Below are positions 1 through 12,740 of a DNA stretch of 56,481 nucleotides, in pieces. The notes below the pieces were generated by a model that saw only the letters and a list, made by a program, of their open reading frames with translations, searched no databases and was not told the origin of the DNA. The stretch is from assembly GCA_028382005.1 (NCBI GenBank), contig JAOESH010000011.1, positions 1 to 56,481 of the forward strand. The letters are read 5' to 3'. How positions within the stretch are numbered: the stretch's first letter is position 1; the number at the start of each line of letters is the position of its first letter. A program made the position numbers and the translations under genes. The DNA comes from Pseudomonadota bacterium. Lineage in GTDB: Bacteria > Pseudomonadota > Alphaproteobacteria > Puniceispirillales > Marisalimonadaceae.

Positions 1-2
1 GA

Positions 3-1436
3 AAAAATACTTTCAATAAAGGTTTAGTAAATGAAGACAAACTTGTTGATACAACAGATATAGATTTCAACATAGCTAGTGAAAAAAATAACTGGTACCA
101 GACTAAGTTACAAATTTCAAAGAATATAAAAGAAATTGTGTGGAAAGCATGGATAGAACCACTAGAATTTTTAGAATATAAAAATCAAATACTATATATT
201 TCCGCCAGTTCGTCTTTAATAATAAGTCGAGCAGAAACACAATATTATGATAATATTTTTTGTGAGGCCAGTAAGAATTTTGAAAATTTAAAAGATTTTA
301 AAATATTAAAGATTAACACTCTACAAGACAAAAAAATATTATCAAAAAATAATAGTATTGATTTGAAGGTTAGCCCGAGAACTAATACTGACATGTCATT
401 TATTGAAAGTGTTTCAATTAAATTAAACTCTAGGTTTACTTTTGATAATTTTGTTGTAGGCAATTCAAATCGAATGCCCTTTGCTGCTTCAAAAAGAGTA
501 TCTGAAAATAAATCAATTTCATATAACCCTTTATATATACACGGTAATGTTGGTATGGGTAAGACACATCTATTAAATGCTATTGCCATAGACTTGAAAC
601 AAAAATATTCTAATCTCAAAATTGTATTTATGTCTGCAGAGCGCTTTATGTATCAATTTATAAAAGCTATTAGATCAAAGGATACTATTAAGTTCAAAGA
701 CCAATTTAGATCACTCGATGTTTTGATAATTGACGATATACAATTTATTGGGGGAAAAGAATCCACACAAGAAGAATTTTTTTATACTTTTAATGAACTT
801 ATAAATGAAGGAAAACAAATAATACTCTCATCTAACAAATCACCAGTAGAATTAATGGATTTGGATGAAAAATTAAGATCAAGATTAGGTGGTGGTCTTG
901 TTGTTGATTTTCTTCCAACTAATTTTGATTTAAGAATGGGTATTCTTAACAAAAAAGTTGATTTTCTTAAATTAAAGATACCACATGATACTTTAGAGTT
1001 TTTAGCAACAAAAATTCATACTAATATTAGAGAATTAGAAGGTGCTCTCAATAGAATATGTGCTAATTATGAATTAACTGGAAAACAAATTAATTTAGAA
1101 AACTCAAAAGAACTTTTATCAGACCTTCTATGTGTTTATGAAAAAAAAATTTCTATAAATTCTATCCAACAAGAAGTTGCATCATATTTCAACCTAAATT
1201 TATCGGACATGACTTCTTCTAGAAGATCAATTAATATTGCTAGACCTAGACAAATTGCAATGTTTCTATGCAAAGAGGTAACTAGTTTTTCTTATCCAGA
1301 GATAGGTAAGGCATTTGGAGGTAAAGATCATACTACAGTTATGCATGCAGTTAAAAAAATTGTATCCTTATCAAGTGAAGATTTTCAATTACAAAATCAA
1401 CTTAAATCTCTAAAAAAATTAATCATCTCTTCTTGA
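3..1436 (+). CDS. dnaA: Chromosomal replication initiator DnaA (5' partial)
   Basis: DnaA binds DnaA boxes at the origin, unwinds it and loads the replicative helicase. Counting from the GTG at 138, an AAA+ domain has Walker A GNVGMGKTH at about residues 136-144 and Walker B VLIIDD at about 195-200. The C-terminal DNA-binding signature is GGKDHTTVMHA. The frame stays open upstream of 138 to the window edge and encodes NWYQTKLQISKNIKEI, which looks like the start of DnaA domain I (helicase/DiaA-binding). No ATG, GTG or TTG lies in frame between 3 and 138, so the true start is probably outside the window and the GTG at 138 would cut domain I. dnaN, recF and gyrB follow on the same strand. Confidence 0.97.
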   Translation, partial: KNTFNKGLVNEDKLVDTTDIDFNIASEKNNWYQTKLQISKNIKEIVWKAWIEPLEFLEYKNQILYISASSSLIISRAETQYYDNIFCEASKNFENLKDFKILKINTLQDKKILSKNNSIDLKVSPRTNTDMSFIESVSIKLNSRFTFDNFVVGNSNRMPFAASKRVSENKSISYNPLYIHGNVGMGKTHLLNAIAIDLKQKYSNLKIVFMSAERFMYQFIKAIRSKDTIKFKDQFRSLDVLIIDDIQFIGGKESTQEEFFYTFNELINEGKQIILSSNKSPVELMDLDEKLRSRLGGGLVVDFLPTNFDLRMGILNKKVDFLKLKIPHDTLEFLATKIHTNIRELEGALNRICANYELTGKQINLENSKELLSDLLCVYEKKISINSIQQEVASYFNLNLSDMTSSRRSINIARPRQIAMFLCKEVTSFSYPEIGKAFGGKDHTTVMHAVKKIVSLSSEDFQLQNQLKSLKKLIISS

Positions 1437-1465
1437 ATTTGATCTATGTAATTACTTGCTGAAAC

Positions 1466-1496
1466 AATCTTAAATATGCTATGTTTATTTAAGATT
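1466..1496. repeat. 11-bp perfect inverted repeat between dnaA and dnaN
   Basis: AATCTTAAATA at 1466-1476 is matched by TATTTAAGATT at 1486-1496, with a 9-base loop. It lies in the 98-base gap between the dnaA stop and the dnaN start. No T-run follows on either strand, so it is not an ordinary intrinsic terminator. It could be an RNA stem that tunes dnaN expression or a protein-binding site. Confidence 0.5.
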
Positions 1497-1534
1497 CTGC
1501 GATAGATTTGATTGAATATAGTTGAGGTTAAAAT

Positions 1535-2644
1535 ATGGATTTTACAATAGATAGAAGTACTCTACTTAAACCACTCGGGCATATATACTCAGTTGTAGAA
1601 AGAAGAAATACAATACCAATTTTATCTAATGTATTAATAGAAACTAATTCCTCAAAAGTGTCTCTTACTGCAACAGATATGGACATGGATATTGTTGAAA
1701 CTGTAAGATGTATAGTTTCAAGACAAGGTAAGGTTACTGTATCTGCACATACTTTATACGATATTGTTAGAAAGTTGACTGATGGATCTGAAATAAGTGT
1801 GAAATTAATGGATACAAATTTAGAAGTTTCGGCTGGTAAATCCAAATTTATTCTACCTACTTTGTCAGCTGATGATTATCCAATTATGACTGAGATAGAA
1901 AATGATAATAAATTTTCTATACAATCAGTTGATCTTGCAAGTTTAATTGATAATACTAAATTTGCTATTTCTCTAGAAGAAACAAGATATTATTTAAACG
2001 GTATATTTTTACATGTGCCTGCTTCAAACAAAGATAAGCTAAGAGCTGTTGCTACGGATGGGCACCGTTTAGCTCAAGCTGAAATTCCACTTCCAAACGG
2101 GGCTGAAAACATACCAAGTATAATATTACCTAGAAAAGCTGTTGGTGAAATAAGGAAGTTAACAGATGTTACAGATGGTTCAATAGAAATAATTATTTCC
2201 GACACTAAAGCAAAATTTATTTTTCCAAATACAATATTAACAACTAAGTTAATTGATGGTGCATTTCCAGATTATCAAAGAGTTATCCCTAAAGAAAACT
2301 TAAATAAACTGATAGTTTCTAATTCTGATTTTTCAAAAGCTATTGATAGAGTTTCTACGGTATCTATAGAAAAATCAAGAGCTGTTAAACTATCATTAAA
2401 TAATAATTTACTATCTCTAAATGTAAGTAGTCATGATTTGGGAAACGCCTCAGAAGAATTAGAAATAGAATATAAGTATGATAATTTAGAAATTGGGTTT
2501 AATGCAAAATACCTCTTAGATATTGCTGCTCAGATTAAGGGCACAGAAATAGAAATTTTACTATCAGACTCTGCGTCGCCAGCTTTGATAACAGACCCAG
2601 ATCAAGAAGGTGTTATTTTTGTTTTGATGCCTATGAGAGTCTAA
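1535..2644 (+). CDS. dnaN: DNA polymerase III beta sliding clamp
   Basis: The beta clamp is a ring-shaped dimer that tethers DNA polymerase III to DNA. The 369-residue product matches the family length of about 370 and reads as three clamp folds. Recognisable stretches are the N-terminal LLKPLGHIYSVVERRNTIPI, the central VATDGHRLAQAE and the C-terminal end VIFVLMPMRV, which is typical of the clamp's last strand. The ATG is preceded by GAGG at a suitable distance. It sits 98 bases after dnaA and 36 bases before recF, the ancestral dnaA-dnaN-recF-gyrB order. Confidence 0.98.
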   Translation: MDFTIDRSTLLKPLGHIYSVVERRNTIPILSNVLIETNSSKVSLTATDMDMDIVETVRCIVSRQGKVTVSAHTLYDIVRKLTDGSEISVKLMDTNLEVSAGKSKFILPTLSADDYPIMTEIENDNKFSIQSVDLASLIDNTKFAISLEETRYYLNGIFLHVPASNKDKLRAVATDGHRLAQAEIPLPNGAENIPSIILPRKAVGEIRKLTDVTDGSIEIIISDTKAKFIFPNTILTTKLIDGAFPDYQRVIPKENLNKLIVSNSDFSKAIDRVSTVSIEKSRAVKLSLNNNLLSLNVSSHDLGNASEELEIEYKYDNLEIGFNAKYLLDIAAQIKGTEIEILLSDSASPALITDPDQEGVIFVLMPMRV

Positions 2645-2680
2645 TCTTTAGCTAAGATTGAACAAAATTCTAGGATAAAA

Positions 2681-7574
<4,894 letters not shown>

Positions 7575-7584
7575 AATTCTCTCC

Positions 7585-7614
7585 GTAACAAATTAGTTGC
7601 AAAATGCAAGTTAC
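7585..7614 (-). promoter_or_regulatory. Hairpin between glycine riboswitch and dadA ribosome binding site
   Basis: Read on the minus strand, GTAAC directly following the aptamer's GGG run pairs with GTTAC just before the ribosome binding site. It encloses a second stem, TTGCA with TGCAA around a three-base loop. The two stems stack on the 5' side with a seven-base bulge on the 3' side. The element links the end of aptamer II to the GGAGAG site, so it is a candidate expression platform controlling translation. No T-run follows, so it does not look like a terminator. Confidence 0.5.
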
Positions 7615-7774
7615 CCCATCTGTCACGGAACCTGAAAGATTGACCAATTATGGCTTACCCCTTCGGTGGTCGTTAAAAAACGACACTCTCCAGATTATCA
7701 ACTTTTTATGTTCCATTTGCCTGAGAGTTTCCGGGGTGGTTGCTCCTTCGGCGGTATAAAAAAACGCTCTCACA
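7613..7774 (-). promoter_or_regulatory. Tandem glycine riboswitch upstream of dadA
   Basis: On the minus strand the two-aptamer glycine riboswitch pattern is clear. Aptamer I, about 7774-7705, has the core GCCGAAGGAGCAACC and then CTCTCAGGCAAATGGAAC. Aptamer II, about 7695-7613, opens with CTGGAGAGTGTCG and has ACCGAAGGGGTAAGCC and then TTTCAGGTTCCGTGACAGA. A short linker joins them. Such riboswitches are usually on-switches for glycine cleavage genes. Here the only downstream gene in range is dadA, about 40 bases away. Confidence 0.93.
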
Positions 7775-7836
7775 TAAAAAGACACTGATAATATATATTA
7801 TCAATTAGAAAAAAAAATACAACATAATTAAGTATA

Positions 7837-8703
7837 CTAAGTTTTTCTTTGGTACTTTGTAGCCATAAAAACACCAATAGATGAGACAAATAAACCAAAA
7901 AAATCTAAATAAGAAAATCGTTCATCTAGAACGTAATAGGCCATTAATGCTGAAACAGGAGTAATTAAAAAAAATAAAGTAGAAGTTTCATTTGCTTTGT
8001 TGTGCTCTAACAGCCACATCAAAATTAAAAAAGCACCAAGTGAAACAGCAAATATCTGCCAGGACATAGCCATAAACAAACTATAAGTAAAATTAATATA
8101 GTAATTTTCAAAGCAAAGAGTGATTATAATATAAAAAATGGAAGCGCTAAATGCTTGTATAAAATTATTTGCAGATAAAGGGAGTTCGTCAACGATTTTT
8201 TTTTGCCAAATAATTCCAAGTGAAGAAGAAATTAATCCAACTAACCCAGATATAAATGCAAGCAAAGTTAAACCTTCTTTTAAATCAGATAAAATAATTA
8301 TAAATGCCCCACAAAACCCAAGTGACATTCCTAACCATTGATTTCTAGTTAGTTTTTCATTTAAATAAATTCTTGCTAATATAGAAGTTAAGATAGGTTG
8401 AAGTGATACAATTAATGCTATTAGACTAGCGGAAATACCTTTAGATAAGGCATAAAATACACCACCTAAATAAAATCCATGAAATAACAAACCACTAATG
8501 GATGCATTGCGAAAAGCTTTAATAGAAATTGTTTTATCTTTTGAAAAACATAAATAAAAAATAAAAAATATAAACGCAACAATGGCAAACCTAAAAGAGA
8601 GGGAAAGAAATGGGCTTGCATTATCAACTATTATTTTACTTGTAATAAAAGCGGATGACCATAATGTAACAAACGTTAAGGGTATTAAATTAAAAATGTA
8701 AAT
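7837..8703 (-). CDS. EamA/DMT-family permease without a canonical start codon
   Basis: This is a drug/metabolite-transporter (EamA) permease, probably an inner-membrane exporter of unknown substrate. The frame from the first usual start, a TTG at 8490, gives only 217 residues and lacks the first membrane segments. The same frame remains open upstream to a TGA at 8707-8709 and encodes LTFVTLWSSAFITSKIIVDN then PFLSLSFRFAIVAF, the typical EamA N-terminus. With it the protein is about 288 residues and ten membrane segments, as expected. No ATG, GTG or TTG exists in that extension, so initiation must use ATT or ATA, or the start has been lost. The rhodanese gene ends 19 bases upstream. Confidence 0.8.
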   Translation of the reverse strand: MYIFNLIPLTFVTLWSSAFITSKIIVDNASPFLSLSFRFAIVAFIFFIFYLCFSKDKTISIKAFRNASISGLLFHGFYLGGVFYALSKGISASLIALIVSLQPILTSILARIYLNEKLTRNQWLGMSLGFCGAFIIILSDLKEGLTLLAFISGLVGLISSSLGIIWQKKIVDELPLSANNFIQAFSASIFYIIITLCFENYYINFTYSLFMAMSWQIFAVSLGAFLILMWLLEHNKANETSTLFFLITPVSALMAYYVLDERFSYLDFFGLFVSSIGVFMATKYQRKT

Positions 8704-8722
8704 ATCTCACTTTTTTGCAATT

Positions 8723-9118
8723 TTATTTTGGGTCTTCTATGGGACCTTTTAATTCTAACCATTTATTAAAACCACCTAAAAGATGAGCAGTGTTTAAGAG
8801 ACCAATATTATTAGCAGTTTGAGTAGCGAGAGCTGATCGCCAGTCAGAAGCACAATAAAAAATAAATCTTACATCATCATGAAAAAAAGATTTATGATAT
8901 GGACTTTTAGGATCTATCCAAAATTCCAACATACACCTTGGAACGTGTTTGGCTCCCAAAATACGGCCAGATTTTTGTATTTCTCTAATATCTCTTATAT
9001 CAATAAACAAATTACTTTTGTCATTATGAAATTTTAATGCATCACTAATATCTATGTTGTTAATTTCTTTTTTGGCACTTTCAACTAGATCTAAAACTGA
9101 ATTTTTAAGGTTTATCAT
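8723..9118 (-). CDS. Rhodanese-like domain protein
   Basis: This is a single-domain rhodanese-fold protein of 131 residues. Such proteins carry persulfide sulfur on a catalytic cysteine or act as sulfur carriers or phosphatase-like proteins. An N-terminal helix precedes FIDIRDIREIQKSGRI, the CH2A-like motif. The active-site loop is FYCASDWRSA, with the cysteine starting a six-residue loop ended by arginine. The C-terminal GGFNKWLELKGPIE is the usual family end. It lies 44 bases downstream of the flavoprotein gene and just upstream of the EamA permease on the same strand, so co-transcription is likely. The sulfur acceptor is unknown. Confidence 0.88.
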   Translation of the reverse strand: MINLKNSVLDLVESAKKEINNIDISDALKFHNDKSNLFIDIRDIREIQKSGRILGAKHVPRCMLEFWIDPKSPYHKSFFHDDVRFIFYCASDWRSALATQTANNIGLLNTAHLLGGFNKWLELKGPIEDPK

Positions 9119-9162
9119 GTTATTACTCTATAACAATTATTAAATTACAACAATTTAGCTAA

Positions 9163-10107
9163 TTAACTAAGTCTATCAAATATTAAATCAGCAGCTTTTT
9201 CACCTGAAATGAAAGCTGATTCAACGTTGGGCCCTTCCATGAAATCACCAGCAATTGCTATTGGGAATTCAGGGTCTATTTGTTTGCCAACAACAATGTT
9301 TTTTGTTTTAGCGTATTTCCAAACATGTAAACTAGAAAAATTAATGTTTGAAATATTTTGGTAAGTAAAAAAAAAGTCCTTAATTGAAGATAAAATCTCA
9401 TTTTTAATTAATGATTTATTTGTGTCTAAGTTTAAATTTGAATATAAACTTTTGGTATGTGCAGTCCAAAACTTTATATTACTTCCTGCTGCCATCCAGC
9501 CCAAAATATCATCTTTATTATAGAAGTCAAAATAAGTTGGTATGTTTAAAGGTTTCTTATCAAAATAAAACATAAGAGCTATACACGCATCATAAGATGC
9601 AGTTTCTAAAGATTGCTTCAAAATAGGAAAATCATCCATTAATTCTAAATTTTGAGGAGCTGGGATAGTTGATATTACAGCATCAAAAACATTCCAAGTC
9701 TTTCTTGTATCCTCTAATACATTTATTTTATCATGAATTTTTTTTAAACAAGTTATCTTGTAGTTTTGTAATATATTAATATCTTTGGATAAATTTGATA
9801 AAAAATTTCTCATAGTAGGATATCCTCTAAATCTTGAGGGAGTAAATTCACCAAATTCTTTAATATAATTTTTTTTGACACCAGCATTAATAATTTTTTG
9901 AAAATTATTTTTTTTTGCTGAAAAAAACTGTGCTCCATGAAAAAAATAATATGTGCTTTTTCTTAATTTTTGCTCTCTTGTTCCTATTCTGCCCCCTATA
10001 AAATTTCCTTTATCAACTATAGTTGATTCTAAACCATAAGATTTTAGCTTTAATGATGCTGCAATTCCTGCTATTCCTGATCCAATGATAAGAATTTTTT
10101 TGGACAT
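9163..10107 (-). CDS. Renalase-like FAD/NAD(P)-dependent oxidoreductase
   Basis: A flavoprotein of 314 residues with N-terminal dinucleotide-binding motif IIGSGIAGIAASLKLKSYG, an acidic strand end (TIVDKG) and GGRIGTRE, as in amine oxidase and renalase-like families. Near the end AGDFMEGPNVESAFISGEKAADLI is the usual FAD-contacting GD motif and following helix. Bacterial renalase-like proteins oxidise aberrant dihydro-NAD isomers or small amines, but no substrate can be read here. It heads the minus-strand run ending in dadA and diverges from the HAD gene across a 45-base gap. Confidence 0.8.
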   Translation of the reverse strand: MSKKILIIGSGIAGIAASLKLKSYGLESTIVDKGNFIGGRIGTREQKLRKSTYYFFHGAQFFSAKKNNFQKIINAGVKKNYIKEFGEFTPSRFRGYPTMRNFLSNLSKDINILQNYKITCLKKIHDKINVLEDTRKTWNVFDAVISTIPAPQNLELMDDFPILKQSLETASYDACIALMFYFDKKPLNIPTYFDFYNKDDILGWMAAGSNIKFWTAHTKSLYSNLNLDTNKSLIKNEILSSIKDFFFTYQNISNINFSSLHVWKYAKTKNIVVGKQIDPEFPIAIAGDFMEGPNVESAFISGEKAADLIFDRLS

Positions 10108-10152
10108 ATAATACCTTTCATAAAATTAACTTTTTTAGGATTAATCATTAGT

Positions 10153-11148
10153 ATGGATAATTATTTTGTAAAGCCAGAATTTATATTAGAAAAATTTGAA
10201 TTTAAAGAAAATTTTGTAATTCCATCCATTAAAGATATAAATGCAGGCAAAGTTGTAGATCTTTATGAGAGTATGCGCAATTTTTTTCCCTCTTTCCAGG
10301 GTAATAAACAAACAACAATTGTTGCGCCTAAGTTAGAAAACATTTTAGATAATTTTGATGCATTGTTGCTAGACGCCTTTGGTGTTTTAAATTCAGGCTC
10401 TTCGTTAGTGCCTGGAATAATCTCAACATTAGACAAAGCTAGAGAAAAAGGCATTACACTCTTAGTGGTAACAAATGGTGCAAGTAATAACAGTTCTATA
10501 AAAAGAGATCAGTTGTCTACTTTAGGTCTAGAATTTTCGCTAGATGAAATAATATCAAGTAGAGAAGCAGCAGAGATTTTTTTAACTTTTAATAAACCGA
10601 ACGGTCCTTTAGGGGTTATGGGTAATATGGGTAATGATTTTATTATACCTGATTTAAATTGTATTGAATTAGAACAAGACTATTCTATGTTTGAAGAAGT
10701 AAATTCATTCATTTTGTTAGGCACACTTCAGTGGGATACTATCTGGCAAGATATGTTATGTGATTCTTTAAAAAACAATCCTAGACCTTTGTTTGTAGCA
10801 AATCCAGATATAGTGGCTCCACACGAAGCTAATTTTAGTATTGAGCCTGCTTATTTTGTATCACACTTAATTGCTAATGGAGTGGATCTTCCATTTTGGC
10901 TAGGTAAACCTTTTCCAACTATATTTGAACTTGGAATAAATAGAATAACAGAGTTATCTGGAAGACACATTCCTCTATCAAGAATTGGAATGGTTGGTGA
11001 TACACTTCATACTGATATATTGGGAGCTAACAGCATTGGTATAAAATCCGTATTAATGACTAAATATGGTTTATTTAGAAATGAAAATGTTGCTAAAATG
11101 ATTAAAAGTACTGGAATAGTGCCTGATTTTATTATTGAAGGCCCTTGA
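10153..11148 (+). CDS. HAD-superfamily class IIA protein, NagD-like
   Basis: A HAD hydrolase-fold protein of 331 residues. Motif I is LLLDAFGVLNSG at about residues 71-82, motif II VVTNGASNN, and the motif III/IV region has the class IIA ending GKPFPTIFELGINRI and MVGDTLHTDILGANSIGIKS. In motif I the second aspartate is replaced by phenylalanine (DAF rather than DxD), which argues against ordinary phosphate-ester chemistry; some alphaproteobacterial HAD-IIA proteins also lack it. About 50 residues precede the HAD core, longer than usual. Its 3' end abuts the ABC ATPase gene. Substrate unknown. Confidence 0.85.
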   Translation: MDNYFVKPEFILEKFEFKENFVIPSIKDINAGKVVDLYESMRNFFPSFQGNKQTTIVAPKLENILDNFDALLLDAFGVLNSGSSLVPGIISTLDKAREKGITLLVVTNGASNNSSIKRDQLSTLGLEFSLDEIISSREAAEIFLTFNKPNGPLGVMGNMGNDFIIPDLNCIELEQDYSMFEEVNSFILLGTLQWDTIWQDMLCDSLKNNPRPLFVANPDIVAPHEANFSIEPAYFVSHLIANGVDLPFWLGKPFPTIFELGINRITELSGRHIPLSRIGMVGDTLHTDILGANSIGIKSVLMTKYGLFRNENVAKMIKSTGIVPDFIIEGP

Positions 11149-11152
11149 ATAT

Positions 11153-11950
11153 ATGACAATGGATTGTAAATATAATTTATGTTTTGAAAAAGTTTATTTT
11201 TCATACAACAATAATAAAAATAAAACAGAAATTTGTAACAATTTAAATTTAACGATTAAAAAGGGTAATTTTACAAGTATAATTGGTCCTTCTGGATCAG
11301 GCAAAACATCTTTATTAAAAATGCTATCTGGTCTAATCAACTATAATGAAGGTCAAATAACATTTGAAAAAAGAAAAATAAATGAAATTTTTCACGAAAT
11401 CACTTTAGTTCAACAAAATATTGCTCTTATGCCTTGGTTAAATGTTTATCAAAATATTGCACTGGGAAAAAACAACAGTAATAAAAACTTCCATATTGAA
11501 ATGACTAGAGTTATTAAGGATGTTGGTCTAGAAGGCTTTGCAAATTTATTTCCTTATCAACTATCTGGAGGGATGTTGCAGAGAGTTGCAATAGCTAGGG
11601 CACTATTATTTAAACCTCGATTATTATTATTAGACGAACCGTTTGCTGCTTTAGATAGCTTGAGTAGAGAAATTTTAGCTACAGAGCTCACTTCAATTAT
11701 AAAAAAGGAATTAGCCACAGTCATTATGGTTACTCACTCTATTGAAGAGGCAGCTTTACTGAGTGATGAAGTTTTGGTTACTGGAAGAGCGCCAATAAAT
11801 GTTGTAAAAAGATATGTTCAACCAAAATGCACAAGAGCAGATTCATGGCAAAAATTAGGATTTAGAAAATCACTAGAAGATAAAAAATTTCTAAATTATT
11901 TAAAGTTAATTAGAGATACTTCATATAAGGTTATGGAAAAGGAAAATTAG
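11153..11950 (+). CDS. Orphan ABC transporter ATPase, NitT/TauT (TauB/SsuB) type
   Basis: The nucleotide-binding subunit of an importer. It has Walker A GPSGSGKTS, the stretch MPWLNVYQNIALG typical of nitrate/taurine/sulfonate and HMP-type importers, signature LSGGMLQR (M in place of Q, common in this subfamily), Walker B LLLLDEPFAALD and switch histidine VTHS. An in-frame TTG at 11135 lies inside the HAD gene; the ATG at 11153, giving 265 residues, is more likely. No permease or binding protein is adjacent. The nearest transporter parts are the ynjB/ynjC-like genes about 13 kb away, which lack an ATPase. The next gene starts three bases after the stop. Confidence 0.88.
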   Translation: MTMDCKYNLCFEKVYFSYNNNKNKTEICNNLNLTIKKGNFTSIIGPSGSGKTSLLKMLSGLINYNEGQITFEKRKINEIFHEITLVQQNIALMPWLNVYQNIALGKNNSNKNFHIEMTRVIKDVGLEGFANLFPYQLSGGMLQRVAIARALLFKPRLLLLDEPFAALDSLSREILATELTSIIKKELATVIMVTHSIEEAALLSDEVLVTGRAPINVVKRYVQPKCTRADSWQKLGFRKSLEDKKFLNYLKLIRDTSYKVMEKEN

Positions 11951-11953
11951 ATT

Positions 11954-12727
11954 GTGATAAATAAAGATAAAACAATTTTAGTTACCGCTTCTGCCAAAAG
12001 GTTAGGTAAATTTATAATAACAGACTTAGTTGAATCTGGTTGGTCAATTGCCCTTCATTATAATAAATCTAAAAAGTTAGCCGAAGAAACAGCAGAAAAA
12101 TTAATTAAAGTAGGAGGCAAAGTAAATTTATATCAAGCTGATTTATCTAAAAATTCAGATATTGAAAATTTAATTAATAATCTTGAAGCACATGAGTCAA
12201 CATGGACAGGCTTAATAAATAATGCTGGTTATTTCAACTATGACAATTGCAATGACTTTAGTTTTGACGATCTTTATAATCATATGTCTATTAATTTTAC
12301 TGCTCCAGCAATGCTTACTAAGGCTCTTGCAAATTACACAATAAAAATTCAAAAAAAGAAAAAAAGTCAGCAAGGTTTTGTTATAAATATACTAGATGCT
12401 AAAATTTTTGGGCTTAATCCAGATTATTATACTTATACTTTATCTAAGCAAGCAATGTATGGTCTTACAAAAATGTCTGCACTTTCCTACTCATCCTGTT
12501 TAAGAGTTAACGGTATTGCTCCTGGCATTACATTACTTGCACCTGGACAAGATGAAAAGGCTTTCGAAAAATCTCATAAAGAAAATCCACTTAAATCATC
12601 TTCTACTGTTGAAGAAATTACAAGCACAATTCAACTTATAATAAAATCCAAATCAATGACAGGTCATGTAACACTTCTTGACGGAGGAGCACATCTTGCC
12701 CCACCTAGAAGAGATGTTGGTTTATAA
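11954..12727 (+). CDS. FolM/PTR1-like pteridine reductase (SDR family)
   Basis: A short-chain dehydrogenase of 257 residues that most resembles pteridine reductases (PTR1, FolM), which reduce dihydropterins or dihydrofolate with NADPH. The cofactor site is VTASAKRLGKFI, followed by the PTR1-like ALHYNKS. The catalytic triad appears as D148, Y161 and K165; aspartate in place of the usual SDR serine, with 13-residue spacing to tyrosine, is a PTR1/FolM feature. The loop PGITLLAPG matches the PTR1 substrate loop PGLSxL. It starts with GTG, three bases after the ABC ATPase stop. FolB follows 13 bases downstream, suggesting a pterin pathway pair. Confidence 0.8.
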   Translation: MINKDKTILVTASAKRLGKFIITDLVESGWSIALHYNKSKKLAEETAEKLIKVGGKVNLYQADLSKNSDIENLINNLEAHESTWTGLINNAGYFNYDNCNDFSFDDLYNHMSINFTAPAMLTKALANYTIKIQKKKKSQQGFVINILDAKIFGLNPDYYTYTLSKQAMYGLTKMSALSYSSCLRVNGIAPGITLLAPGQDEKAFEKSHKENPLKSSSTVEEITSTIQLIIKSKSMTGHVTLLDGGAHLAPPRRDVGL

Positions 12728-12740
12728 TAGGATATATAAT

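Noticed and set aside
1437-1534. Replication origin between dnaA and dnaN
   Set aside because: No consensus DnaA box (TTATCCACA type) cluster seen; only the single hairpin.
11135-11152. TTG start for the ABC ATPase
   Set aside because: It lies inside the HAD gene and adds residues not typical of the family; the ATG at 11153 fits better.
11153-11950. YnjD identity for the orphan ATPase
   Set aside because: Its PWLNVYQNIALG stretch and LSGGM signature match TauB/SsuB-type importers rather than YnjD.
12678-12740. Upstream start of folB inside the SDR gene
   Set aside because: The family N-terminus begins at 12741, which also has a ribosome site.
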